Source: Bifidobacterium sp. ESL0800 (GTDB lineage Bacteria; Actinomycetota; Actinomycetes; Actinomycetales; Bifidobacteriaceae). Taken from it: a DNA stretch of 64,000 nt. The notes below the pieces were generated by a model. That model ran no database searches and was not told the DNA's origin. It worked only from the letters and a program-made list of their open reading frames with translations. Both the position numbers and the translations under genes were made by a program. Below, in pieces: positions 8,461 through 16,854 of this stretch. Each line of letters opens with the position of its first letter. Within the stretch, counting starts at the first letter, position 1. The stretch lies in the NCBI RefSeq assembly GCF_029395355.1, contig NZ_CP113913.1:1488001-1552000 (forward strand), written 5' to 3'.

Positions 8461-8488
8461 GCCTGGCCCGAATCTCTCCAGGCCAGGC
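8461..8488 (-). terminator. Hairpin terminator after the small membrane-protein gene
   Basis: GCCTGGCC (8461-8468) pairs with GGCCAGGC (8481-8488) around a 12-base loop. On the reverse strand it is followed by a T-rich stretch. It begins 12 bases past the stop of the small gene at 8501 and lies upstream of ddl, so it supports the small gene as a transcription unit. Confidence 0.6.
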
Positions 8489-8500
8489 AGGCTTCAACGA

Positions 8501-8665
8501 CTATTTCCGTCGATGCTTCCAGCATGTCACCACTACGCAACCGGTTAAGGTCACGAGCAGCACATCAGCCACGACGTTATCCGCCCTGGCCGCCAACGCA
8601 GCTGCAATCAGCGCGAAGGACTGGATGATTTCAGGGCCGTCAAAACCCTTGTTACGAGTAGGCAT
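8501..8665 (-). CDS. Small hypothetical protein with one membrane segment
   Basis: A 54-residue frame. Residues 1-12 are polar (MPTRNKGFDGPE), residues 13-27 form an Ala-rich helix, and residues 31-48 (VVADVLLVTLTGCVVVTC) are strongly hydrophobic, ending in a basic WKHRRK tail. This suggests a single-pass, positive-inside membrane peptide. Support for a real gene: a weak AGG site before ATG 8665 and a hairpin terminator directly downstream. An in-frame ATG at 8689 would add eight residues. I do not recognise the family; a bacteriocin-like or regulatory micropeptide is possible but unproven. Confidence 0.5.
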   Translation of the reverse strand: MPTRNKGFDGPEIIQSFALIAAALAARADNVVADVLLVTLTGCVVVTCWKHRRK

Positions 8666-8932
8666 AGTAATACCTATCTTTCTTTTCATACCACGCCACG
8701 ATGGGCGCGGCGGGGACAATACGGCCGGAAAGCCATACGGTCGCACAAGATCCGGACGAGGGAACTTGAGGACAAACTCATCCTACCGCGCAATACATAT
8801 ATCTCGTCAGTGATATACTGATTGTGTTGGTTGTGGCAGGACGACTCATCAGAATTTGGTGGCCGATAAAGCTTTATTTGATGAGGCTGCAACCGATAAG
8901 GGACAGTTACGGTTCCTTCTGTTTATGCCACA

Positions 8933-8965
8933 GGCCCCGGTGCTTTGCAAGTAAGCATCGGGGCC
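8933..8965 (-). terminator. Strong GC hairpin downstream of gpsA
   Basis: The 13-base arms 8933-8945 and 8953-8965 (GGCCCCGGTGCTT and AAGCATCGGGGCC) pair with a single G-T position around a 7-base loop, 44 bases past the gpsA stop. There is no T tract, so it may be a 3'-end stabiliser or a Rho-assisted terminator. Confidence 0.55.
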
Positions 8966-9008
8966 GGGGTTTATCTCAAGCTGATTATGCGCTCTGCGGC
9001 GCGGGACG

Positions 9009-10007
9009 TCACTCTTCCGTGATATCACCCTTGACGAGCTCGGACAGCATCTGCTCGCAGGTCAGCCCCTGTTTGAGTACCTTGTTCATCGCGCTGGCGA
9101 GCGGGGTCGGCACGCCAAGCTCCGCGCCCATACGCACCACGGCCTCCGTTGTCGGCACGCCTTCGGCCACACCGTTGCTGACTTTGGTGGCCTCCTCGAC
9201 GCTCATACCCTTCCCAAGATTTGCGCCGAAGGTGTAGTTACGGCTCAAGGGCGATCCGCAGGTGGCGATCAGATCGCCAACGCCGGCAAGGCCGTGGAAC
9301 GTCTTGTCCTCGGCATGCGAGGCCTTGCCCAGCGCGGCAAGTTCCGCCAGGCCGCGCGTCTCGATCATCGCCGCCGTGTTCTCGCCGTATCCCGCACCTC
9401 GGGCCATGCCCACCGCGAGCGCCACGACGTTCTTGAGCGATCCGCACATTTCCACACCGATGACGTCCGTGGTGACGAACGCCTTGAAATAGGGGGTCTG
9501 GCAGGCCTGCGCCACGATCTTGGCATTGTCGATGCTTTCGCACGCCACCACTGTGGCACCGGGCTCGCGGTCGGCTACCTCTTTGCTCAGGTTCGGCCCG
9601 GAAATCGCGACGAAACGCTCAGCCGGCAGGTCGCCCAACGCCTCACACACCACTTCGTCCATACGCTTGCCAGTGGTTCGCTCGATCCCCTTCATCAGTG
9701 AAACCACGATGGCCTTGGAGTCGATGAGCGGCGCGAAAAGCTCCAGTGCCTCACGCGCGTGCTGGGCCGCGATGGCGACCACCACAATCTGGGCGCCCTT
9801 CACTGCTTCCGCCCGATCGCCGGTGGCGGTCATGCTATCTGGAAGTCGCTTGACGCTGGGAAGGCGCATTTCGTTGCAGTGGTTGTCGCGTATGCCTTTC
9901 ACGATTTCCGGCTCACGCGCCCACATCATCACGTCATTGCCCGCATCCGCGAGCACCTGGCCGAACGCCGTCCCCCAAGCGCCTGCCCCAAGTACTGTCG
10001 TCTTCAT
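9009..10007 (-). CDS. gpsA: Glycerol-3-phosphate dehydrogenase [NAD(P)+]
   Basis: A 332-residue enzyme that reduces dihydroxyacetone phosphate to sn-glycerol 3-phosphate, the backbone precursor for phospholipids. The N-terminus TTVLGAGAWGTAFG is the dinucleotide-binding loop. SGPNLSKEVADREPG and MCGSLKNVVALAVGMARGAGYGEN carry the conserved substrate-site residues, and LAGVGDLIATCGSPLSRN is the C-terminal family signature. ATG 10007 was chosen because AAGGAG lies at ideal spacing; a longer frame upstream starts with non-conserved residues. plsC, which uses the product after a first acylation, lies upstream on the same strand beyond a 774-base gap. Confidence 0.96.
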   Translation of the reverse strand: MKTTVLGAGAWGTAFGQVLADAGNDVMMWAREPEIVKGIRDNHCNEMRLPSVKRLPDSMTATGDRAEAVKGAQIVVVAIAAQHAREALELFAPLIDSKAIVVSLMKGIERTTGKRMDEVVCEALGDLPAERFVAISGPNLSKEVADREPGATVVACESIDNAKIVAQACQTPYFKAFVTTDVIGVEMCGSLKNVVALAVGMARGAGYGENTAAMIETRGLAELAALGKASHAEDKTFHGLAGVGDLIATCGSPLSRNYTFGANLGKGMSVEEATKVSNGVAEGVPTTEAVVRMGAELGVPTPLASAMNKVLKQGLTCEQMLSELVKGDITEE

Positions 10008-10243
10008 AATCTGCTCCTTCGCATCCACGATGCAACCCATAATAGCGTCAATCACCTATCAAGGGCCATACCAATCCTTCGGATGCCACCGCCTTCAAGA
10101 ACCTAACCATTGTGCCGCAACCCATGTAATTTCATCAATCCGTACCTCGCGCGGCCCACAGACCCCACATTTCCTCCTTCATATGCACGCAACCGCCCCT
10201 TCCCCGTTTCGCGCAACCCTCATTCCTCATTCAGATGGGGATG

Positions 10244-10381
10244 TTGGTGGCACCAAGATACCCATTTTCAAGCAAAATTCACAAATATTCATCGAAATTC
10301 GCCTTCTTGGTGCACCAAGAGGGTCTTTTTAGGGCAAATCGACGGCAATTCATCAAAAAAGGCAGGGGTTGGCGGCACCAA
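10244..10381. repeat. Three GGTGxCACC palindromes spaced 62.5 bp
   Basis: TTGGTGGCACCAA (10244-10256), TCTTGGTGCACCAAGA (10305-10320, a perfect 16-bp palindrome) and TTGGCGGCACCAA (10369-10381) are centred at 10250, 10312.5 and 10375. The first and third share a 16-base direct repeat with one mismatch. The element is in the non-coding gap between gpsA and plsC. Function unknown. Confidence 0.6.
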
Positions 10382-10432
10382 GATGGCTGATATCGGAGAA
10401 ATGAAGACAGTTGAGGCGAGTGAGGTGATTAA

Positions 10433-10540
10433 GACGATTGAGGTGGGTGAGATGGGTGAGACGATTGAGGTGGGTGAGATGGGTGAGACGATTGAGGTGG
10501 GTGAGATGGGTGAGACGATTGAGGTGGGTGAGATGGGTGA
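10433..10540 (+). repeat. 27-bp minisatellite, four exact tandem copies
   Basis: The 27-base unit beginning GACGATTGAGGTGGGTGAGA occurs at 10433, 10460, 10487 and 10514, followed by degenerate GACGAAT copies. The unit is a multiple of three and keeps a forward frame open (ETIEVGEMG repeated) within a short frame that could begin at ATG 10383. There is no ribosome site and no recognisable protein, so I annotate it as a repeat rather than a gene. The rest of 10008-10781 appears non-coding. Confidence 0.8.
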
Positions 10541-10781
10541 GACAATCGAGACGAATGAGACGAATGAGACACAGTACTGGCACTCTGCTTATACCGGGAA
10601 TAGCCCGCCTGCATCACAGGTGCACCATCATTGGCAACAGAACCGATACACCACGTTGATAGATTACTGGCAACATCTACGCCCGACCGATACACCACGT
10701 TGATGCCATCACGGTCATATCGGGCGATTCCATGACAGCACCTGCACGCGAAACGATACGCCAGCACCACGCTCTGCGAAA

Positions 10782-11669
10782 TCAGCGACGTGGTTTGCGG
10801 CTCATCGTCCGAAAGTCCCAATAGCCCTCGGCCGGCGGCTGCTCGCCGCGAATCTCGGCCATGATCTGCTCCATCCTCTCGCGGATACGCGTGGTGAGTT
10901 CCGTGACCAGCTCCATCGGCGGCTCGGCGCCCCACGTTTCGGCGTCCTTGAGCAGGTCGCCATAATCCAGCGCGGCGTCGTAGCACATCACTACGTTCTT
11001 GCGCGGCCACGGCCACCAATGGTTGATGCTCGCCGCACCCCACGTCACCGCGCAATAGAGCGGCACCTGGCGGCCGAGCCGGCGCGAGGATTCGAGCGCG
11101 ATGATGCCGACGCCGTCCTTGAGGCTCATCGGCCATTTGAGCGGGTCACGCGAGAGCGTGCCTTCCGGCCAGACAGTGAGCGGACGGCCCGAGGTGATGA
11201 TGTCGATGGATTCCTTTTCGATCTCGATGGCCTTGCCACTGCGGCGCGGCACGGGCTGCATACCCACCAGCTGGAACCAACGCCCGATCACCGGCCAGTG
11301 CGCCATCTCGGCCTTGGCCATATAGCGCGGGCGACGACCCATATGGAACAGCGCGTCCATCGGAATAAAAACGTCATACATCGTGACGTGCGTGGCCGCC
11401 GTAATGAACGGGCCGGTTTCCGGAACACGCTCGAGCCCCCACGCGTAGACCTTGCTGTGCGCGCGAAGCACAGCGGAGACGGCATCGAGCAAGCGCTTGG
11501 TACCCTTGGGATTCTGCGCCTCGATCTCGGCGGTGTTCGCTTTGCGCGGGCCGGTCGGGAAATACTGTGTCGGATCGACCAGGTGATGGCGACGCCCCAA
11601 CAGCTCCACCTGCGCATCGCTCAGCGGCTTGACCGCTGAACGCGGAGAAGGTTTTCCTTTGGAAGTCAT
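10782..11669 (-). CDS. plsC: 1-acyl-sn-glycerol-3-phosphate acyltransferase (PlsC family)
   Basis: A 295-residue acyltransferase that should convert lysophosphatidate to phosphatidate at the membrane. The catalytic H-x4-D motif is visible as HVTMYD near residue 98, and EGTLSR further on corresponds to the substrate-binding EGT motif. The N-terminal 65 residues are polar. The start is set at ATG 11669 because homology begins soon after; the longer frame upstream looks non-coding and the local AGGG is close to this ATG. gpsA, which makes the substrate's precursor, follows on the same strand after a 774-base repeat-bearing gap. Confidence 0.9.
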   Translation of the reverse strand: MTSKGKPSPRSAVKPLSDAQVELLGRRHHLVDPTQYFPTGPRKANTAEIEAQNPKGTKRLLDAVSAVLRAHSKVYAWGLERVPETGPFITAATHVTMYDVFIPMDALFHMGRRPRYMAKAEMAHWPVIGRWFQLVGMQPVPRRSGKAIEIEKESIDIITSGRPLTVWPEGTLSRDPLKWPMSLKDGVGIIALESSRRLGRQVPLYCAVTWGAASINHWWPWPRKNVVMCYDAALDYGDLLKDAETWGAEPPMELVTELTTRIRERMEQIMAEIRGEQPPAEGYWDFRTMSRKPRR

Positions 11670-11859
11670 GACCCTATTGTGCCTCAGGGCTGCGAACTCA
11701 TACCGCAACACGCTCATGCGAAGAGGCAAACCACGGTTGCCACGAACGATACCAGACACTTACCGCATTGGGCTCATGCCGCAATTGCAAAATCCATATC
11801 ACCGGCATCGAACACATCAGCTACACGAATTTCCGTCCTCATCCCAACACGCCGTACTG

Positions 11860-11876
11860 ATACCGACCGACGGTAT
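11860..11876. promoter_or_regulatory. TetR operator copy 1, overlapping a -10 region
   Basis: ATACCGACCGACGGTAT is a 17-bp imperfect palindrome. The identical sequence occurs in reverse orientation at 12836-12852. A TATAAT at 11878-11883 starts two bases after the site, so a bound repressor would block this promoter. It lies about 130 bases before the TetR gene. The sequence match is exact; autoregulation is inferred. Confidence 0.75.
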
Positions 11877-12007
11877 GTATAATAAGAGCAACAAGCTTTC
11901 ATCGGTTTAGTCGAAGACTCTGCGAGAATCGAAGAATCGTTGGATGAATCCGTCCTTCGTATTCCGCTCTACCGGCGGGCCGGTAATCCAGTACTAAGGA
12001 GACGCAG

Positions 12008-12745
12008 ATGGCACGCAACGCACATCCCGAGGTGACCAGACGCCGCATACTCGACGCGGCGCAGAAGCTGTTCGCCGCCAAAGGCTACGAAAACACCTCG
12101 GTGCAGGACATCATCGACGAGCTCGGCGACCTCTCCAAAGGTGCGATATACCACCATTTCAAATCCAAACTGGACATCCTCGAGGCTGTCAGCGCCGCAG
12201 ACAACCAAAAGGCCCTCGACCGCTACGCCGCGGTTCTGGAATGCAAGGACCTGAACGGCCTGCAGAAAATTCGCGAGCTCATTCTTTCCAACATCACCGA
12301 CACCGAACACATCGAGCGGCTCAAGGGCACGCTCTCAACCATCAAGGATCCGCAGGAAATGGCCGAAAGTCTCTACACCTGGACGTGCATCCTGCCGAAC
12401 GACATGCGCACGCTCATCGATTGCGGCATTGAGGACGGCTCGATCATCACGGATTATCCGCAGGAGGCCGCCGAACTGCTCACGCTGCTGATGAATCTCT
12501 GGTTCCTGCCGAATTTCTACCCCGGTACCCGGAGCGTTTTGCTGCACCGCTCGCAATGCCTGGCCACCATCTGCGTTTCGCTCGGCGTACCGGCGATCAC
12601 CCGCGACATGACCGAGCAGTTCGCCGATTTCTACGCGCAGATCCAAGGCCCCGATGCCGAGGATTCCACCGCTGAGGCAGCTGCTGAAATCAACAATGCC
12701 AACGCTCAAACCGCAGAAACAAAACCAAAAGGACACAGCGATTAA
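12008..12745 (+). CDS. TetR/AcrR-family regulator of the adjacent MFS transporter
   Basis: A 245-residue protein with a textbook TetR DNA-binding domain at residues 8-55: VTRRRILDAAQKLFAAKGYE, then SVQDIIDELGDLSKGAIYHHF. The C-terminal domain is an unassigned ligand-binding domain, and the last 30 residues are Ala/Asn/Glu-rich and probably disordered. The start is supported by AAGGAGACGCAG before ATG 12008. Its own promoter and the region before the following MFS gene carry identical 17-bp operators, so it most likely represses both itself and the exporter until a toxic ligand binds. Confidence 0.9.
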   Translation: MARNAHPEVTRRRILDAAQKLFAAKGYENTSVQDIIDELGDLSKGAIYHHFKSKLDILEAVSAADNQKALDRYAAVLECKDLNGLQKIRELILSNITDTEHIERLKGTLSTIKDPQEMAESLYTWTCILPNDMRTLIDCGIEDGSIITDYPQEAAELLTLLMNLWFLPNFYPGTRSVLLHRSQCLATICVSLGVPAITRDMTEQFADFYAQIQGPDAEDSTAEAAAEINNANAQTAETKPKGHSD

Positions 12746-12835
12746 CAGTCGCATCCTTTTAAGCTTCTGCGACAGATTAAAAATACACAGCAGGCAACAG
12801 CAACCAATATCTACGATTAGCATTGTTTATTTTAC

Positions 12836-12852
12836 ATACCGTCGGTCGGTAT
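12836..12852. promoter_or_regulatory. TetR operator copy 2, upstream of the MFS gene
   Basis: ATACCGTCGGTCGGTAT is the exact reverse complement of the 17-bp site at 11860-11876. It lies 31 bases before the MFS start codon, placed to block its promoter or early elongation. Confidence 0.75.
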
Positions 12853-12883
12853 CAATTAATCAACACGCAATGAAGGAAGAACC

Positions 12884-14473
12884 ATGACAACCATTGCCGA
12901 CACCGGAACCCAACAGACCACAAGCAAAACAGCACTCGGAAACCCGACCTGCCCAAACGCTCGCGTACAGACAAGGCCACAGCAGACAGGCGAGATCGGC
13001 AGCAGCGACGAATCCCAGCAGCCAGGCAAACCGGCGCCGTCGCCGCTGCGTTCCGGCAACTTCGTCCTGCTCATCGCCGGGCAAGGCCTCTCGCTTTTCG
13101 GCAACACCATGCTGCGCTTCGCGATGTCGATGTGGGTGCTCGACGAAACCGGCTCGGCCACCGTCTTCGCAACGCTCCTCTCCATCTCCATTGTGCCGAC
13201 CATTGCCTTGATGCCGTTCGGCGGGGTCATCGCCGACCGCGTCAACCGCCGCACCATGATGGTCGCGCTCGACGCCGTCAGCGGCTGCGTGGTGCTCGCC
13301 GCGACGCTCAGCTTCGGCTTCATGCAAGTCCACACCATCGCCTCGATCGCGGTGCTGCTCATCGCCTTGTCCGTGCTCGATGCGCTCGAATCCCCCACCG
13401 TCAGCGCCGCTATCCCCCAAATGCTCGGCCGCACGGACACCGTACTCTTGCGCCGCGCTCAGGCGATCTCCAGCCAGGTCAACGCCGTCATGCAGATTAT
13501 CCCGACCTTTGCCGGCGGTGCGCTGTACGCGCTGATCGGCATTCGCACCATGATGGCCGGCACCACCGTCTGCTTTTTCGTCACCGCCAGCCTGGAATGC
13601 TTTATCGAGCTGAATCCGGTACGCCGCGCCGATAGAGCCACAGCGCATCCAGACCAATCCGCATCAAACCGCAGAAAAGCACACATAACCGAGGCTCTCG
13701 CAACTGCCGCAGAAAACGGATGCCTCGCTCCGACAATCGAGACGAGAACAGGCGATTCAGCAGCGTCAACGGCACCAGCAGCGCCACCATTGCAACGAGC
13801 CCACAATAATCCACCTGTCCGGCGCCATATTCTTTCGGTCTTTCTTGCCGATACCCGTGACGCCGCCGCGTTTGTCAAGGCCAACCCGACCCTGCTGGAA
13901 CTCTGCGTCGTCATCGCCGCCCTGAATTTCTTCCTCAACGGTGTCTCCTCCGTCGGCTCTCCGTACATCATTCGCACCGCGCTACATTTCGGAGCCGACG
14001 TCTACGGCTATTGCGACGGGATCATGAGCGTGGTCTCCCTGCTCGACACCCTACTGACCACGGCACTGGCCGCCAAGCTCCTCATGCGACATATGCCCAC
14101 AACCATCGCCGCGGCCGCCCTCTGTTTCGTGCCGATCGCCGTGGTCTTCGCATTCCCGGTAGCACGGTCCGCGAAACTGGTCACATTCATCGCCGCCTTC
14201 TGCCTGCTCACCCTGGCCATCGATTTCACCAACATCATCATCAGCCCGACCCTGATGACGCTGATTCCCGACGAACTGATGGGCAAGATCATGGCGCTTG
14301 TCAACGCGGTCTGTCTGTGCGCTTCCCCGTTGGGACAGATGACCTACGGCCTACTGTTCGACCGCGTGGCCATCACGCCGATTGTGGTCGGCACCGGAGT
14401 CTGCCTAGCCATCGGCGCATTGATTCTTACGCCGATGTGCAGAAGGTTCGGACGTGAAGAATCCGCGCAATAA
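12884..14473 (+). CDS. Major facilitator superfamily transporter (probable exporter)
   Basis: A 529-residue MFS protein with about twelve hydrophobic segments. The first half begins near residue 55 (NFVLLIAGQGLSLFGNTMLR) and contains GGVIADRVNRRTMM, the loop 2-3 signature DRxxRR. A polar, Ala/Pro/Thr-rich stretch at about residues 245-315 forms an unusually long central loop before the second half. It resembles multidrug or macrolide efflux proteins of the MefA/H+ antiporter type. The start is supported by AAGGAAG. It follows a TetR gene and carries the same operator, which fits a drug-inducible efflux unit. The substrate is unknown. Confidence 0.88.
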   Translation: MTTIADTGTQQTTSKTALGNPTCPNARVQTRPQQTGEIGSSDESQQPGKPAPSPLRSGNFVLLIAGQGLSLFGNTMLRFAMSMWVLDETGSATVFATLLSISIVPTIALMPFGGVIADRVNRRTMMVALDAVSGCVVLAATLSFGFMQVHTIASIAVLLIALSVLDALESPTVSAAIPQMLGRTDTVLLRRAQAISSQVNAVMQIIPTFAGGALYALIGIRTMMAGTTVCFFVTASLECFIELNPVRRADRATAHPDQSASNRRKAHITEALATAAENGCLAPTIETRTGDSAASTAPAAPPLQRAHNNPPVRRHILSVFLADTRDAAAFVKANPTLLELCVVIAALNFFLNGVSSVGSPYIIRTALHFGADVYGYCDGIMSVVSLLDTLLTTALAAKLLMRHMPTTIAAAALCFVPIAVVFAFPVARSAKLVTFIAAFCLLTLAIDFTNIIISPTLMTLIPDELMGKIMALVNAVCLCASPLGQMTYGLLFDRVAITPIVVGTGVCLAIGALILTPMCRRFGREESAQ

Positions 14474-14545
14474 TAATCAAACCGGGACAATTCTTTGTCT
14501 GCTCGCCAAAGCGGCCATGTGGCCACCACCCCGGCATCTAAATGA

Positions 14546-14661
14546 GTCTTTTTACTTGCTTGCTCGGTTTGTCTAAGTAAAAAGCAACATTTAGACGGTC
14601 TATTTGTGTCTTTTTACCTGCCAGGCTCGAGCAAGCAAGTAAAAAGACACAAATAGAGACC
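14546..14661. repeat. Two tandem palindromes, 62-bp spacing, with alternative pairings
   Basis: Unit 1 arms are CTTTTTACTT (14548-14557) and AAGTAAAAAG (14575-14584). Unit 2 arms are GTCTTTTTAC (14608-14617) and GTAAAAAGAC (14639-14648), extended outward to 14597 and 14661. The left arm of unit 1 (14546-14566) also pairs perfectly over 21 bases with 14628-14648. GTCTTTTTAC repeats at a distance of 62 bp. The element lies between the convergent MFS and PAP2 genes and may serve as a two-way terminator. Confidence 0.8.
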
Positions 14662-14736
14662 GCCCCGGGACGAGGGACAACAACCAACTGATTCTCATTG
14701 CCCCAAAGACGCGGGAAACACCAGCAAAAGACGCGA

Positions 14737-16005
14737 TTATTTCTGTGGCGGAGCCGGAGGCGCACCGACCAGCCCGAGACGCGTCAACGGAGAGGCGGTG
14801 AGCTGGCGGACGGCGAGCGTGAGGCCGAACATCAGGCAACCCACGCCGAGGATGGCGGCCATGCTCAGTGCGCACGCGCCGTTCTTGGCCCACATCGCCA
14901 TCATGCCGAGCCCGGGATAGATCTGCCAAAGCATATAGCCGGCATAGGCGCAGGAGACGAGACCGAAAGTGATCATAATGCTGCCGACAATCTGTACGCT
15001 GGCCGACGACATACGGCTTCCCGGGCTGTCCATCCCGGATTTGCGCGTGAGGGCGAGCGCCAGCATCATCAGTCCGCCGCCGATCAACAGCGACATCAAT
15101 ACGTCTGAGGGCCGATGCCAACGCCCGACGATCAGCGATGCCGCAACGAGGATGCTATACGCTCCGCCGAGCAACGCAACCAGTGCGCGCCAGACGCGCG
15201 GAACCGCGACGAGCAAGACCAGCACCGACCCCACGGCAAGCAACGTATGCCCCGACGGAGCGCTGTTTTCATGCGTAGAAAGGACGCGAATGATCATCGG
15301 CCGGGGCAGCAGACGCTTGAGCCACGCGGCGCCAAAGGCGACGACGCCGAATACGGCCATCTGCCCCAAAAGCCACCAACGCCTGCGAACCGCTGCGACG
15401 ATGAAGGCGATCACCGCAATCGACAAGCTGATCGCCACAATCACCACGCCTCGGTTGAGCACATTCGAAACGGCGATAATCCAGCTTGGAGCGCTGGTGT
15501 TGAAGCTGCGCCATACGAGTTCGTCGAAGCTCTGGCCTTCCAAAGTGTGCACGCCGAACCAGTAAATCGCGGCCGCCGCCGCAAAGCAGAGCAGAGCAAG
15601 CGCCACGGCAAGCACGCAACTGGACACACGCGGATGGACGGTCAGCGGGTCGATCCGGGCAAGCCCCTTTTCAATCTCGTCCTCCTGCGCGGAAACATCT
15701 GCGTCCGAGATCGCGGAAGAAAACTCGACATCGGAGTTGCTCGAACCCGCGCCGGCAACGAAAACGCTGTTCGTCGAGGCCTTGTCATCATCAGACGTGG
15801 CATTTTCACTGCCAAACGCGACGAAACTCACAGGCTCGGACTGAATTGGAGTTGGAGTCGGAGTCGGAGCTGCGCCTTGAGTGGAAACCGGCATTCCCGC
15901 CTGCGCTTGAGGAGGCGCTGGAATCTCGATCCTGGCCTGATTGCGTGACGAATTTTCTTGCGAGCCATCCGCCGGTACATTCTGCTCTTTGGAGTCGTCA
16001 GTCAT
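14737..16005 (-). CDS. PAP2-superfamily membrane phosphatase
   Basis: A 422-residue protein. Residues 1 to about 115 are polar and disordered (rich in T, P, S, D and N). The rest has several membrane helices with the PAP2 phosphatase motifs: KRLLPRP (motif 1, near residue 235), SAPSGH (motif 2) and GRWHRPSDV (motif 3, with the catalytic His). The family dephosphorylates lipid phosphates such as undecaprenyl pyrophosphate or phosphatidate at the outer membrane face. Three or more further helices follow. The start at ATG 16005 lacks a clear ribosome site. It is convergent with the MFS gene. The substrate cannot be assigned. Confidence 0.85.
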   Translation of the reverse strand: MTDDSKEQNVPADGSQENSSRNQARIEIPAPPQAQAGMPVSTQGAAPTPTPTPIQSEPVSFVAFGSENATSDDDKASTNSVFVAGAGSSNSDVEFSSAISDADVSAQEDEIEKGLARIDPLTVHPRVSSCVLAVALALLCFAAAAAIYWFGVHTLEGQSFDELVWRSFNTSAPSWIIAVSNVLNRGVVIVAISLSIAVIAFIVAAVRRRWWLLGQMAVFGVVAFGAAWLKRLLPRPMIIRVLSTHENSAPSGHTLLAVGSVLVLLVAVPRVWRALVALLGGAYSILVAASLIVGRWHRPSDVLMSLLIGGGLMMLALALTRKSGMDSPGSRMSSASVQIVGSIMITFGLVSCAYAGYMLWQIYPGLGMMAMWAKNGACALSMAAILGVGCLMFGLTLAVRQLTASPLTRLGLVGAPPAPPQK

Positions 16006-16057
16006 AGTTGTTTAGTGTAGATGGCACAGACTACGAGCATGCGATGAAGCCACGGCA

Positions 16058-16333
16058 TCACACGAACTCGATCTTGAGCTTGCGGCCCAGCCCCTTGGCG
16101 ATTTGGGCAAGCGTCCTGACCGTCGGAATGGAGTTGCCCCTTTCGATACGCGAGTAGTTCGAAGGTCTCATACCGCATCTTTTCGCCACTTCAGCCTGAG
16201 TCATATGAGCTTCAATCCGAGCACCCATAATCGCTATCGCAGCTTCATGCTCAGGCCTACTACGCTCATACTCTTCCGCAAATTTCGGATCTCGGCTTTT
16301 ACGCTCGGCAATATACCTATCCAAATCATCCAT
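16058..16333 (-). CDS. higA: HigA-type antitoxin, XRE helix-turn-helix protein
   Basis: A 91-residue protein. Residues about 38-86 form a Cro/CI-type helix-turn-helix: MTQAEVAKRCGMRPSNYSRIERG followed by TVRTLAQIAKGLGRKL. It starts 7 bases after the stop of the toxin gene, the toxin-first order typical of HigBA pairs. It should neutralise the toxin and repress the pair by binding its promoter. The assignment rests on domain and arrangement. Confidence 0.85.
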   Translation of the reverse strand: MDDLDRYIAERKSRDPKFAEEYERSRPEHEAAIAIMGARIEAHMTQAEVAKRCGMRPSNYSRIERGNSIPTVRTLAQIAKGLGRKLKIEFV

Positions 16334-16340
16334 AAGTTAT

Positions 16341-16691
16341 TTACGCCTTCCTTTCCGACCAATCTTTGCGATATCGTTTCGCCCTAGATAACTCAACAAG
16401 TGGCAGCTTATTCTGCTTTTTCACAAACCCATTGGTAATGATGATTCGACGCCCTTTCATGAAAAAATACAGCGCACGAACATCATTCGTCGACTGTCGA
16501 ACACGTAACTCGAAAATGCCACCAGAGACACGTTTCGAGTACGGTTCACGCAAACTGTTGCCATACACCCTCAACATATCGATGTCATCCAATAATTTTC
16601 GCGCCATTTTTTCGTCAACTGAATTCAGCAGCTTTTGCATCGGCTCTTTACCATTGGGCAACGCATAGAACTCAACTTGAAAATTCCCCAT
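16341..16691 (-). CDS. higB: HigB-type toxin (RelE superfamily, Gp49-like)
   Basis: A 116-residue protein beginning MGNFQVEFYALPNGKEP and continuing LLDDIDMLRVYG, EPYSKRVSGGIFELRVR and VRALYFFMKGRRIIITNGFVKKQNKLP, which matches the Gp49-like/HigB mRNA-interferase family from end to end. It probably cleaves ribosome-bound mRNA when free of antitoxin. ATG 16691 was chosen because homology starts there and AGG lies upstream. An in-frame ATG at 16757 with AAAGG would add 22 residues. The pair sits downstream of a DnaA-box-like region. Confidence 0.85.
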   Translation of the reverse strand: MGNFQVEFYALPNGKEPMQKLLNSVDEKMARKLLDDIDMLRVYGNSLREPYSKRVSGGIFELRVRQSTNDVRALYFFMKGRRIIITNGFVKKQNKLPLVELSRAKRYRKDWSERKA

Positions 16692-16854
16692 AGCGTAACC
16701 TATTGAATTATCAATTTTGATATTATCATTTTTGATATGTTTCGCAAGTTCATCAATCATCGCCTTTCCATCTTCCGTTGCATTCCATTTCAAGCAAACC
16801 CTGCTATACGCTGTGAAGCAAGCCAAAACGGGTACTGTGGTCGAATGATTGGGG

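Noticed and set aside
8824..9237. Forward frame of 137 residues before gpsA
   Set aside because: It overlaps the gpsA 3' end and its hairpin, has no ribosome site, and shows no recognisable protein features.
10110..10703. Protein of about 197 residues with ETIEVGEMG repeats
   Set aside because: It has no ribosome site and no recognisable sequence outside the repeat, and its frame crosses palindromic intergenic DNA. The openness is explained by a 27-bp tandem repeat.
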